A DNA stretch of 60,906 bases. Origin: Gallicola sp. GTDB taxonomy: Bacteria; Bacillota; Clostridia; Tissierellales; Peptoniphilaceae. Position numbers and translations under genes: made by a program. Positions 8,414 to 16,614 of the stretch are shown here, piece by piece (within the stretch, counting starts at the first letter, position 1; the number at the start of each line of letters is the position of its first letter). The notes below the pieces were generated by a model that worked only from the letters and a program-made list of their open reading frames with translations, was not told the origin of the DNA and ran no database searches. The stretch spans positions 1 to 60,906 of the forward strand of contig DUUN01000228.1 in NCBI GenBank assembly GCA_012841535.1, in the 5' to 3' direction.

Positions 8414-9673
8414 ATGGAATTATTAAAAAAGACCTTAGAGGATAATAAAAATTATTATATAGAAAAGCTTAGGGAATTAATTAGTATAGATACTCAAGTT
8501 ATTGGACATGGGATAGATGGTGGTAAAGAGAAAAAGGGACAAGAATATTTAGAAAATTTACTTATTCAAATGGAAGCTGATTCTATAGAAAAAGATCAAT
8601 TAAGAGAGGAAACAATGATTGCTTCTTTAAAAAAACATGATGAAGGAAATCTTGGTCATGATTATGAAGGAAGATATAATTTATTAGCTGAATTTAAAGG
8701 AGAAAACAGTTCTAAAAAATTAGTATTTAATGGTCACGTTGATACTATGCCACCAGGAAATATGGAATTATGGAAAACTGATCCATGGACTCCTATTATT
8801 AAGGATAATAGAATATATGGTTTGGGAGCTGCTGATATGAAGTCAGGTCTGATGGCATCACTGATGGCAGTTAAGTTAATAAAAGATGCAGGTTTAAAAC
8901 TACCCATAGATGTTACTTTTACTTCTGTCGTAGATGAAGAAGGTGGTGGCAATGGAAGTATTTCTCTGGTAAATAGAGGCATTACTGGTGATGGAGTAGT
9001 TGTATGTGAGCCTTCGGAAAACAATATTAAAGCTGCTCATATGGGATTTGTATTTTTCAATATAAAAGTTAAGGGGAAAGCATTACATTCAGGTTCAAAA
9101 TGGTTAGGTATAAATGCTATAGAAAAAATGATGTTCTTAATAGATGGACTTATTGAGTTAGAGCACAATTGGTTGATGAGGTATAAGCATGATCTACTAC
9201 CTCCTCCAACGTTAAATGTAGGGGTTATTAAAGGAGGAAGTGCAGGTTCAACAGTTCCAGATAATTGTGAAATAAATATATGTGTTCATTATCTTCCAGA
9301 AATAATGTCAAAGGAACAGGTTGTAAAAGATATTGAAGATAGTATTTATCGAAGAAGCCAAGGTGATTTTTGGTTGAAAGACAATCTTCCGAAAATTAGT
9401 ATTTATCAAGCGGGAGGATCTTTTGAAACAGACAGAAATAGTTACTTTTTTAAAAAATCTAAAGAATTAATAAATACTGTTATTGAGGATTCTGAAATTG
9501 TTGGATCACCAGCTGGAAATGATGCTCGATTATTTCAAAATATTTCAAAAATTCCAACTATTATTGCTGGACCTGGTAATATGGCTCAATGTCATAGTCC
9601 TAATGAATATGTAGAAATTGATGAGTATTTAAATTTTATACTGTTTTATGCATTACTGATTTTAAATTTTTAG
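8414..9673 (+). CDS. M20 family metallo-hydrolase (ArgE/DapE-like), first copy
   Basis: This 419-residue M20 amidohydrolase has the zinc ligand motif Gly-His-Val-Asp-Thr followed by Gly-Ala-Ala-Asp-Met-Lys-Ser-Gly, the catalytic Asp-Glu-Glu-Gly-Gly, a Cys-Glu-Pro-Ser ligand motif, a dimerisation-domain His and a C-terminal Gly-Pro-Gly...Cys-His-Ser-Pro-Asn-Glu. All metal ligands appear present. AAGGAG precedes the ATG, 10 bases after the nucleoside hydrolase stop. M20 enzymes remove acyl or carbamoyl groups from amino compounds; here the substrate is unknown but is probably produced in the nucleoside pathway of this operon. Confidence 0.85.
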   Translation: MELLKKTLEDNKNYYIEKLRELISIDTQVIGHGIDGGKEKKGQEYLENLLIQMEADSIEKDQLREETMIASLKKHDEGNLGHDYEGRYNLLAEFKGENSSKKLVFNGHVDTMPPGNMELWKTDPWTPIIKDNRIYGLGAADMKSGLMASLMAVKLIKDAGLKLPIDVTFTSVVDEEGGGNGSISLVNRGITGDGVVVCEPSENNIKAAHMGFVFFNIKVKGKALHSGSKWLGINAIEKMMFLIDGLIELEHNWLMRYKHDLLPPPTLNVGVIKGGSAGSTVPDNCEINICVHYLPEIMSKEQVVKDIEDSIYRRSQGDFWLKDNLPKISIYQAGGSFETDRNSYFFKKSKELINTVIEDSEIVGSPAGNDARLFQNISKIPTIIAGPGNMAQCHSPNEYVEIDEYLNFILFYALLILNF

Positions 9674-9683
9674 GAGGAAATAG

Positions 9684-10427
9684 ATGAAAAAAATATTAAT
9701 AGCTGGAGAATCTTGGGTAACTTATACTATACATCAAAAGGGTTTTGATAGTTTCACTACTACTACTTATGAAGAAGGAGTAATGTGGCTTAAGGATGCT
9801 TTTGAAAATAATGGACATGAAGTTAATTATATACCTAATCATAGAGTACAATATGATTTTCCAAACAACTTAGAGGAGATAAGTAAGTATGATGTTGTTA
9901 TTCTATCAGATATAGGATCTAATACTCTTTTGTTAAAAGATAATGTATTTATATCAGGTAATAAGGATGTAGATAATTGTCAACTAATAAAGGACTATGT
10001 ATTAAATGGTGGTAGTTTTATAATGATGGGAGGTTATATGGCATTTTCCGGAATAAATGGCACATCTAGGTATGAGATGACTCCTATTGCTGATATATTA
10101 CCAGTAAAATGTTTAGGAAAAGATGATAGAGCTGAACATCCTGCAGGGGTATATCCTCAAATTTTGAAAGAAGAACATGAGGTATTTAAAGGTATGGAAA
10201 AAGAATGGCCTCATTTTCTAGGTTATAATAAAACTATAGCCATTGAAGATTCTGAAATTTTAGCTACCATTGGTGATGATCCTTTTATTGTTGTTAAATC
10301 ATTTGGAAAGGGTAAATCAGCTGTATTTACATCTGATTGTGCTCCACATTGGGGACCAATGGAATTTGTTGAATGGAAATCATATCCTATTTTATTCAAT
10401 AATTTAGTAGACTATATAACTAAGTAA
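9684..10427 (+). CDS. Glutamine-amidotransferase-like protein (PF07090/DUF1355 type)
   Basis: This 247-residue protein resembles the class-I glutamine-amidotransferase-like fold, with a short beta strand Lys-Ile-Leu-Ile-Ala-Gly-Glu-Ser-Trp at the N-terminus, a Tyr-Asp-Val-Val-Ile-Leu-Ser-Asp segment near residues 69-76 and a Met-Met-Gly-Gly-Tyr segment near 113-117. I see no clear Cys-His-Glu catalytic set in the usual places, so it may bind rather than hydrolyse a ligand. Members of this family often lie in sugar or nucleoside operons, but their activity is not established. GGAGG precedes the ATG. Confidence 0.7.
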   Translation: MKKILIAGESWVTYTIHQKGFDSFTTTTYEEGVMWLKDAFENNGHEVNYIPNHRVQYDFPNNLEEISKYDVVILSDIGSNTLLLKDNVFISGNKDVDNCQLIKDYVLNGGSFIMMGGYMAFSGINGTSRYEMTPIADILPVKCLGKDDRAEHPAGVYPQILKEEHEVFKGMEKEWPHFLGYNKTIAIEDSEILATIGDDPFIVVKSFGKGKSAVFTSDCAPHWGPMEFVEWKSYPILFNNLVDYITK

Positions 10428-10439
10428 AATAATATAATC

Positions 10440-11560
10440 ATGAAAGATTTAGTAGAAATATTAAAAGATATAGTAAAGATCAATAGTATGAATCCACCGG
10501 GGAATGAAAATTCAATGGTGGATTACATCTATAATTATTTTAAAGATCACAGGGGAAAATTAATTATAAAACATAAGGAAAACAGAAAGTCGGTTATTAT
10601 AAAAATTAATGGAAGTACAGATGAGACAGTCAGTTTTATAGGCCATATTGATACTGTTTCTGCTTCAAGGTCAGATGGTTGGAAGTATAAGCCATTAGAT
10701 CCCGTAGAAGAAAATGGATATATTTATGGTAGGGGTACAAGTGACATGAAAAGTGGTGTTGCTTGTATGATATATTTAGCAAAAAAACTAATAAATGTAT
10801 CTACAAAAAAAAGTTATCTTTTTGTTTTTACAGCAGATGAAGAACAAGGTGGAATGGGAATTAAAGATATAATGGACAAAGGTGTTTTAGATGATACAGA
10901 TTTTTTTGTTGTGCCAGAACCAACGAGTTTAAATTTGGGAATTAAAGAAAAGGGAGCATTATGGATTAAATTCATACTTAAAGGAAAATCTTCTCATGGC
11001 GCCTTTCCTGAAAATGGAGTAAATGCAATTGATATGAATTATAGCTTAATTTATAAAATAAGAAAATCTTTAGAAGAAATTAATGAAAAAGATAATTTAC
11101 TTGGTTGGTCAACAATATCAAATAATAAGATTGTAGGAGGAGTGCAGAGTAATATAGTACCAAACTTATGTGAATCTTATCTTGATATCAGATTAACACC
11201 AAAAATTTCCAATAAAGAATTTATTAAAATAATAGACTGGGCTATAATGGATATTAAAAAGGAATATGGGCAAGAATCGTCAATAGAATATGAAATTCTA
11301 AATGATAGGGAAGCAATAGAAGCTGATTTGGACAATAAATATATTAAAGATTTTAGAGAAATTGTAGAAAAAATAAACCCTGAATTTCAAGAACTTGGAA
11401 TAAAATATTATACAGATGCTTCAGATATAATTCCCAGATTAAAAAAACCTTTTATTATTTTGGGCCTGGTGATGAAAATTTATGCCATCAAGTTAATGAA
11501 AGAGTTAAAATCAAAAATTTAAAAATTGCATTAAAGATTTATGAAGAATTTATAGTATAG
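10440..11560 (+). pseudogene. M20 family metallo-hydrolase (second copy), frameshifted near the C-terminus
   Basis: This second M20 hydrolase has Gly-His-Ile-Asp-Thr, Gly-Thr-Ser-Asp-Met-Lys-Ser-Gly, Asp-Glu-Glu-Gln-Gly and Pro-Glu-Pro-Thr motifs. The continuous frame ends at 11522 with an atypical tail. One extra T in the T4 run at 11458-11461 would restore Phe-Gly-Pro-Gly-Asp-Glu-Asn-Leu-Cys-His-Gln-Val-Asn-Glu, the conserved M20 end with a metal-ligand His, and continue to a TAG at 11558. The gene is therefore complete except for one missing base. This could be an assembly error, a real inactivation or phase variation. Its ribosome site is weak. Confidence 0.82.
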
Positions 11561-11640
11561 ATTTTAGTTTTTCATCGAGGAGGTAAAAAACTATTTAAGT
11601 TATTGGCTAATATTTTATTAAATAGTAAACTCTTTTGTAT

Positions 11641-11670
11641 AGGCAGCTATTGCTGCCTTATGTTTTTTTA
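11641..11670 (+). terminator. Rho-independent terminator of the nucleoside operon
   Basis: A 7-bp stem AGGCAGC / GCTGCCT with a four-base loop is followed by TATGTTTTTTTA. It lies about 80 bases after the last gene of the operon. Confidence 0.85.
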
Positions 11671-11721
11671 GACTTACTAAAAATTTATTTTTATTATGAC
11701 TGTAAAACTAATAAATTTTGT

Positions 11722-11752
11722 TGGAATTTGTACATTTAATTGATACAATTCC
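11722..11752. repeat. Imperfect palindrome in the operon-to-IS intergenic region
   Basis: GGAATTTGTA and TACAATTCC form an inverted repeat with one bulged base. The inner 15 bases TTAATTGATACAATT (11736-11750) recur at 13001-13015, inside the 5' end of the transposase gene. The rest of 11561-11992 holds no gene; it contains the terminator above and the nested inverted repeat described separately. Confidence 0.4.
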
Positions 11753-11866
11753 ATTATAAGATTAGATTATTATTACATATGTGGACTTAAGAAGAAATAA
11801 TGTAAACTAATTATGAAAAAATGACACAATATTTATTCACAAAACAAAAAAATAAAAAAATATCTT

Positions 11867-11991
11867 TTGAATTTCATTAGCTAAAGTATAAATGTTAGTT
11901 TTAAAAATTGTCAAGGGTAAAATGAACATGCAAAGCATGCCCTTGAAATTTTCAAGAACAAATATTTTAGAAATATCTAGCTGAAATTCAA
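11867..11991. repeat. Nested inverted repeat abutting the transposase 3' end
   Basis: The outer arms are TTGAATTTCATTAGCT (11867-11882) and AGCTGAAATTCAA (11979-11991). The inner arms are TCAAGGG (11911-11917) and CCCTTGA (11940-11946), extended by AAAATT/AATTTT with one bulge, and the centre is CATGCAAAGCATG. It ends just before the transposase stop codon at 11993. It may be a subterminal element of the IS, a terminator-like structure, or a small nested repeat. Confidence 0.5.
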
Positions 11992-11992
11992 A

Positions 11993-13023
11993 TTAAGCAA
12001 CTAAAAGAAATTTTTTCTTTTGACTTTTTGTTAAATTAAGACCGGCGACCTGAGCAGGAGTAAAATTGTTAAGTCCTGAATGATCTCTAACAAAATTAAA
12101 AAAGAAAACAAACATACTAATTAAATTATTGGCTGATTCAAAAGAAGAAAAACCACGTTTAGTCTTATACCAAGCTTTAAATTGACCATGAAATGATTCA
12201 ATTAAATTATTAGTAATATCATCACTAAAGCTTTTAACACGTATATGATTAACCTTATTGTTGAAAATGGTTTTAATAGGTTGTCTATAGGCACTATAGC
12301 AATCAGTAACTATAGAACCAACAGTTCCCATATCTTTAACAGCGTTAATAGAAGTAAAGGCTTCAGTAGAACTTCTACTACGAGAAAGATGATAACCTAA
12401 AATAAATCTAGTTTCTGAATCAACAATAAACCAAATATAGTATTTTTCACCACTAATTTTAACAACAGTTTCATCAGCATGCCATTCATCAGAATTAAAA
12501 TCCATCAAGGGGATTAATCCAAAGAAAGATTATGAAATAGAGGAGCAAATTTTTTACACCAGTTACTAACAGTAGTATGAGAGACCTTGACATTATTAAC
12601 AATTCTAAGAATAAGGGAAATATTTCTAAAAGAATTCTTACCAATATAAAACATAACAAGGACGTTAATAATTAAATAAACTGGGTATCTCATACCTTTA
12701 AAATCCGTTTTACCAACAAGCTTAGACATTGAAGAAGGTAAAATTGAATTGGGTTTAGGTACAAACATAGAGTAGTTACATTTTTTGTCACCATATCTAA
12801 AATTAGAATAATAATCATAATCATGGTGAAGAAAAGTAGCCTTACCACAAATAGGACAACGAGGATGATTTTTTAAAACTTTAGTAGACGGATTATCAGG
12901 AGCAAATTGGTGATTACAATCCCTACATAAAAATTTTTGAAAACCATACCTATCTTTACCATAACGATAAAAAGAATGAATATTGTTGCACTTTGGACAC
13001 TTAATTGATACAATTTTTGACAT
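11993..13023 (-). pseudogene. DDE transposase with N-terminal zinc ribbons (IS6-like), frameshifted
   Basis: The first part (13023 to 12514) has two zinc-ribbon Cys-x2-Cys pairs, a helix-turn-helix (Ser-His-Thr-Thr-Val-Ser-Asn-Trp) and ends at TAA after Leu-Ser-Leu-Asp. The second part (to 11993) continues in the -1 frame with the DDE catalytic core: Trp-His-Ala-Asp-Glu-Thr, Thr-Asp-Cys-Tyr-Ser-Ala-Tyr and Asn-Leu-Ile-Glu-Ser-Phe-His-Gly. One extra T in GGATTAATC at the junction would restore a continuous protein of about 342 residues. I see no slippery heptamer at the junction, so programmed frameshifting is unlikely. Confidence 0.8.
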
Positions 13024-13144
13024 GAGAACTACATCCTTTCTGGGAGATATTGGTTTTGTGTCAAAAACATTGTATCAAACAGAGGTTTGGAGTTCTCATT
13101 TTCATTTAAGTTTACAGAACGGATATTTGAATAAGGAGGAAAAA

Positions 13145-13660
13145 ATGGATTTTATTAAGTTAGCCAAGGAAAGGTATTCTGTAAGGGATTATTCTAGTAA
13201 AGAAGTAGAGGAAGAAAAAATCAATCAAATATTAGAAGCGGCTAAAGTAGCTCCAACGGCTTGTAATTTTCAACCACAAAAGATTTTTGTTTTAAAAAGT
13301 CCGGAGGCTATAGAGAAAATAAGAAAAATTACTAAAAATGCTTACAATGCTCCTCTTGTATTTCTAATTTGTGTTAATGAGGAAGAAAGTTGGCAAAGTC
13401 CTTTTGTAGAAGGCTATAATAGTGGAGTAATGGACGGCTCAATTGTTTGTAGTCATATGATGTTAGAGGCAAAGGATTTAGGACTTGATTCTGTATGGGT
13501 AGTTTCCTTTGACCCGGAATTAACGAAGAAGGAATTTAATATTCCGGAAAATTTAAGACCGGTTTGTTTACTTCCAGTAGGTTATGCTTCAGAAAATGCA
13601 AAACCTTCAGACAATCATAATACTTTTAAAGAAAGAAATGAATTAGTTGAAGAATTGTAA
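13145..13660 (+). CDS. Nitroreductase family protein (FMN-dependent)
   Basis: This 171-residue flavoprotein has the classic start Ala-Lys-Glu-Arg-Tyr-Ser-Val-Arg-Asp-Tyr (residues 6-15), Ala-Pro-Thr-Ala-Cys-Asn-Phe-Gln-Pro near 39-47 and a Gly-Leu-Asp-Ser-Val-Trp-Val segment near 116-122. These are FMN-contacting motifs of the compact NADH:nitroreductase family. The ATG at 13145 follows AAGGAGG; an in-frame extension into the IS is not plausible. The IS lies just upstream and may have separated the gene from its original promoter. Confidence 0.88.
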   Translation: MDFIKLAKERYSVRDYSSKEVEEEKINQILEAAKVAPTACNFQPQKIFVLKSPEAIEKIRKITKNAYNAPLVFLICVNEEESWQSPFVEGYNSGVMDGSIVCSHMMLEAKDLGLDSVWVVSFDPELTKKEFNIPENLRPVCLLPVGYASENAKPSDNHNTFKERNELVEEL

Positions 13661-13688
13661 AACGAGAAATATATATTTCTCGTTTTTG
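13661..13688 (+). terminator. Terminator after the nitroreductase gene
   Basis: ACGAGAAATATATATTTCTCGT is a near-perfect palindrome followed by TTTTTG, directly after the stop codon. Confidence 0.8.
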
Positions 13689-13716
13689 TAATTTTAAGGG
13701 TAATAAATTTTATCTT

Positions 13717-14030
13717 TTAAAGTATAATCAACTTTATAACAAAACCTATTGTTAAAATAATTGCTAGGAAGTAGGTGAAAAATATAATAGAATTTTTTTA
13801 ATATACTTAACTGGCGCTGGATAATTAGTTGAAGAATTTTTATTGGTAATTTCACCTAGTAAAATATAGTCTGTGCCGATACTATAAATTTCGCATAGTT
13901 TTATAATATTGTCTATGTCAGGATTTCCTTGGCCAGAGAGAAATTACCTGTTTAGAATTATTTAATTTTCAGCTAGCTCTTCTTGGAAATAGTTTTTCTT
14001 TCTTAAAACCTGCAATCTTTTTGAAATCAT
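13717..14030 (-). pseudogene. Decayed XRE-type HTH regulator with C-terminal membrane helix
   Basis: On the minus strand from the ATG at 14030 one reads Met-Ile-Ser-Lys-Arg-Leu-Gln-Val-Leu-Arg-Lys-Lys, the start of an XRE helix-turn-helix. A short shifted segment follows (Asn-Ser-Lys-Gln-Val-Ile-Ser-Leu-Trp), then Asn-Pro-Asp-Ile-Asp-Asn-Ile-Ile-Lys-Leu-Cys-Glu-Ile-Tyr and Gly-Thr-Asp-Tyr-Ile-Leu-Leu-Gly in the first frame. A third shift at an A7 run restores a hydrophobic helix (Phe-Leu-Ala-Ile-Ile-Leu-Thr-Ile-Gly) to a TAA at 13717. The design matches the intact protein at 16308-16610. At least three indels and an internal stop make this a clear pseudogene. No other gene lies between 13689 and 14198. 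Confidence 0.75.
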
Positions 14031-14198
14031 AATAAGTCCATATTGACTAGTAGATTAGCATAAACTTTAGTGGCATAGACCAATGAAAACCTAATAGTTG
14101 TCAATTAAGAGTTACATAAATAATATTTATTAAATTTGTATAAAGATATGTCCATATATATTATTCCTTAATTAATTATAGTCATAATTATATAGTAA

Positions 14199-14236
14199 TT
14201 GACATTTACTTAAACATATGATTAAATATTCATATG
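14199..14236 (+). promoter_or_regulatory. Promoter and candidate metal-regulator operator of the P-type ATPase gene
   Basis: A consensus TTGACA (14199-14204) lies 17 bases before TTAAAT (14222-14227). An inverted repeat CATATGA (14215-14221) / TCATATG (14230-14236) with an 8-base spacer overlaps the -10 element. AT-rich repeats of this kind over a metal-ATPase promoter are typical of ArsR/SmtB-family operators. No such regulator is in the window, so the regulator is inferred. Confidence 0.55.
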
Positions 14237-14266
14237 AACAAAGACTAATATAAGGGCGTGAGTATA

Positions 14267-16234
14267 ATGAAAGATAGTTATAATAAAAAAATTAGTAATC
14301 ATAGTCATGAACATAAACATGAACATGAGCATCAACATAAACATGAGCATGAACATAGTCATGGCAGCATGGGGCCAATTTTATATATAATTGGTTTAAT
14401 ACTATATTTAATAGCTTTATTTTATAAATTCCCTTCTGATATTTTTAACAAAATTTTATATTTAGCTTCTATTTTATTTGCAGGTTATCATGTTATTGGT
14501 GAAGGATTTGGTGATACTATAAGGGACACTGTTAGCAAGAAGAGATTTTCACCTAATATTCATCTCCTAATGACCTTAGCAGCAGTAGGGGCAATTTTAA
14601 TTAATAATTTTGAAGAGGCTGCACTTTTAATATTGATTTTTGCAGGTGCACATTTTCTAGAGGATTATGCAGAGGGAAAAAGTAAAAGGGAAATTACCAA
14701 CTTATTAAAAATGACACCAACAGAAGCTAGGTTAGTTCAAGAAGATGGAAGTATAAAAATAGTTTCAATTGAAGAATTATCTATTGGAGATGAGGTTCAG
14801 GTTTTAAATGGAGATCAAGTTCCAACTGATGGTAAAATTATTTCCGGTTCAACTTCTATTGATGAGTCAGCCATAACCGGTGAAAGTATTCCTAAGGAAA
14901 AAAATATTGGTGACCTGGTATTTGGAAGTACAATTAATGGTACTGGAACTTTTAAAATGGTAGTTACTAAGGACAGTTCAGAAACTGTCTTTGCAAAAAT
15001 ATTAGAATTAGTAAATCAGTCACAAAAGAATTTAACAAAAACAGCTAGTAAAATTAAAAAAATAGAGCCTATTTATGTAACAGTTGTTTTGGTCTTGTTT
15101 CCTCTTATTATTATAATGGGACTTATGATTTTTAATTGGGGTTGGAATTTAAGTTTCTATAGGGGAATAGTATTTCTTATTTCAGCTTCTCCATGTGCCT
15201 TAGCAGCCAGTGCAATTCCGGCAACTTTATCTGGAATATCAAATCTTGCAAAAAAAGGAGTGCTATTTAAAGGTGGTTCTTATTTATCTAATTTAAATTA
15301 TATAAAGGCAATTGCTTTTGATAAAACCGGTACTTTAACTGAAGGAAAGCCAAAAGTTACAGATTTTTATTTATTAGAAAACATAGAAAAGGAAAAAATA
15401 ATAAATATTGTAGTTACAATGGAAAAAAATTCTAACCATCCTTTAGCTACAGCTATTGTAAATTATTTTGACAATAATATAGAGGAATTAGATATTGAAA
15501 TAAAAAATATAATTGGAATGGGAATAGCGGCAAAGTATAATGGAGTTTTATATAAAGTAGGGAAACCTACAGGTTTTACTAAGGTAAATAAAGAAATTGA
15601 AAATAGAAGGAATTTATTTGAAAAAGAAGGCAAGACTGTAGTTTATATTGTAGAAGATAATCAGGTAGTAGGCCTAATAGCCTTAATGGATTTACCTAAA
15701 GAAAATTCTAAAACAGCTATTAACTATTTTAAATCACAAAATATTCACACTGTATTAGTTACAGGGGATTCTGAAAAAGTAGGAAAGGCTGTAGGGGATA
15801 TTTTAAATATAGATGAAGTTATAGCAAATGTACTGCCTGAAGAAAAATCCCTTGTAATAGAAAAATTAAAGGAAAAATATGGTATTGTTGGAATGACAGG
15901 TGATGGGGTAAATGATGCTCCTGCTTTAGTTAAGGCAGATATTGGAATTGCCATGGGAGATGGAACAGACATTGCCATAGACGCTGCAGATGTTGTATTA
16001 ACAAATAATGATTTATTAAAATTAAGCTATGCCCATACTGTTTCAAAGCGTTTAAATAAAATAGTAGTGCAAAATATTGTTTTTTCAATGGCAATAGTAG
16101 TTTTGCTGGTAGTTTTAAACTTTATTGGAAAAATGGATATAGCTTTAGGGGTAATTGCCCATGAGGGAAGTACCTTAATAGTTATTATAAATGGATTAAG
16201 ACTTTTAATTCCAACGAAGGAAAAAGACCTTTAA
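14267..16234 (+). CDS. Heavy-metal P1B-type ATPase with His-rich N-terminus (P1B-4-like)
   Basis: This is a transition-metal exporting P-type ATPase of about 655 residues. A cytoplasmic N-tail of alternating His and Glu/Lys probably binds metal. The membrane motif is Ser-Pro-Cys (Ser-Ala-Ser-Pro-Cys-Ala-Leu), followed by the phosphorylation site Asp-Lys-Thr-Gly-Thr-Leu-Thr, an Asn-His-Pro nucleotide motif, Gly-Asp-Gly-Val-Asn-Asp-Ala and a final-helix His-Glu-Gly-Ser-Thr. Ser-Pro-Cys with His-Glu-Gly-x-Thr is characteristic of the P1B-4 class (Co, Zn or Fe export). The ATG at 14267 is about ten bases after AAGGG; a GTG at 14258 is also in frame but too close to it. It is flanked by two related HTH-membrane genes. 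Confidence 0.87.
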   Translation: MKDSYNKKISNHSHEHKHEHEHQHKHEHEHSHGSMGPILYIIGLILYLIALFYKFPSDIFNKILYLASILFAGYHVIGEGFGDTIRDTVSKKRFSPNIHLLMTLAAVGAILINNFEEAALLILIFAGAHFLEDYAEGKSKREITNLLKMTPTEARLVQEDGSIKIVSIEELSIGDEVQVLNGDQVPTDGKIISGSTSIDESAITGESIPKEKNIGDLVFGSTINGTGTFKMVVTKDSSETVFAKILELVNQSQKNLTKTASKIKKIEPIYVTVVLVLFPLIIIMGLMIFNWGWNLSFYRGIVFLISASPCALAASAIPATLSGISNLAKKGVLFKGGSYLSNLNYIKAIAFDKTGTLTEGKPKVTDFYLLENIEKEKIINIVVTMEKNSNHPLATAIVNYFDNNIEELDIEIKNIIGMGIAAKYNGVLYKVGKPTGFTKVNKEIENRRNLFEKEGKTVVYIVEDNQVVGLIALMDLPKENSKTAINYFKSQNIHTVLVTGDSEKVGKAVGDILNIDEVIANVLPEEKSLVIEKLKEKYGIVGMTGDGVNDAPALVKADIGIAMGDGTDIAIDAADVVLTNNDLLKLSYAHTVSKRLNKIVVQNIVFSMAIVVLLVVLNFIGKMDIALGVIAHEGSTLIVIINGLRLLIPTKEKDL

Positions 16235-16260
16235 AGGAGTTATAGATTTTATGGAAAAAT

Positions 16261-16294
16261 AAAAGCCCTTCTAATAAAAAATAGAAGGGCTTTT
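16261..16294. terminator. Bidirectional terminator between the ATPase and HTH genes
   Basis: AAAAGCCCTTCTA and TAGAAGGGCTTTT form a 13-bp stem with an A-rich loop between convergent genes. A-run and T-run on opposite sides allow use in both directions. Confidence 0.9.
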
Positions 16295-16307
16295 AAATCA
16301 TAAAATA

Positions 16308-16610
16308 TTAGTTAAATAGTATTCTTATTGCAGCAATTATAACAAATAAGAAGACTCCTAGAGTTATTACCGATAAAACTAGCATTAATATTTTAAAGAA
16401 AAAGTCTGAACTGCTTTTTCCAGTTAACAAGTAGTCAGTGGAAGTTCTATAAATTTTACTTAATTTAATTAAATTATCTATGCTGGGTTCTTCTTCGCCA
16501 TTTTCCCAACTAATAATTTCTTCTGTGGAAATATCCAAATCCTTTGCTAAATTTTCTAAGTCGATTTTTTGTTTTTCCCTTACTATTTTTAATCTTTCAT
16601 GAAATTCCAC
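16308..16610 (-). CDS. XRE-family HTH regulator with C-terminal membrane helix
   Basis: This 100-residue protein has an N-terminal XRE domain (helix-turn-helix about residues 18-42, with Ile-Ser-Trp-Glu-Asn-Gly as the typical recognition-helix end). A linker with Thr-Asp-Tyr-Leu-Leu-Thr-Gly leads to one hydrophobic helix at about 70-98. Membrane-tethered XRE regulators of this size are common in Firmicutes, but their targets are mostly unknown. It follows nudC on the same strand with a 4-base gap, and its ribosome site overlaps the nudC stop. A decayed homologue lies on the other side of the metal ATPase. Confidence 0.8.
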   Translation of the reverse strand: MEFHERLKIVREKQKIDLENLAKDLDISTEEIISWENGEEEPSIDNLIKLSKIYRTSTDYLLTGKSSSDFFFKILMLVLSVITLGVFLFVIIAAIRILFN

Positions 16611-16614
16611 TATA

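Larger units (their letters stand above)
11822..13063 (-). mobile_element. Insertion sequence with DDE transposase, boundaries tentative
   Basis: A transposase gene on the minus strand (11993-13023) defines the element. The best end pair I can see is the 8-base inverted repeat TGACACAA at 11822-11829 and TTGTGTCA at 13056-13063, which would make an element of about 1.24 kb. No convincing target duplication flanks it, so the exact limits are uncertain. The transposase is frameshifted, so this copy is probably inactive. Confidence 0.45.

Noticed and set aside
12508..12524. Programmed -1 frameshift linking the two halves of the transposase
   Set aside because: The second half is in the -1 frame, but no slippery X-XXY-YYZ heptamer precedes the stop (the sequence is TCTTTGGATTAA), so a single lost base is simpler.
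11736..13015. The 15-bp TTAATTGATACAATT pair as IS terminal direct repeats
   Set aside because: The right copy lies inside the transposase coding start (encoding Ser-Ile-Val-like residues), so it cannot be an element end.
12983..13144. N-terminal extension of the nitroreductase into the IS
   Set aside because: The ATG at 13145 has a strong ribosome site and begins the family's conserved N-terminus; the extension overlaps the transposase on the opposite strand.
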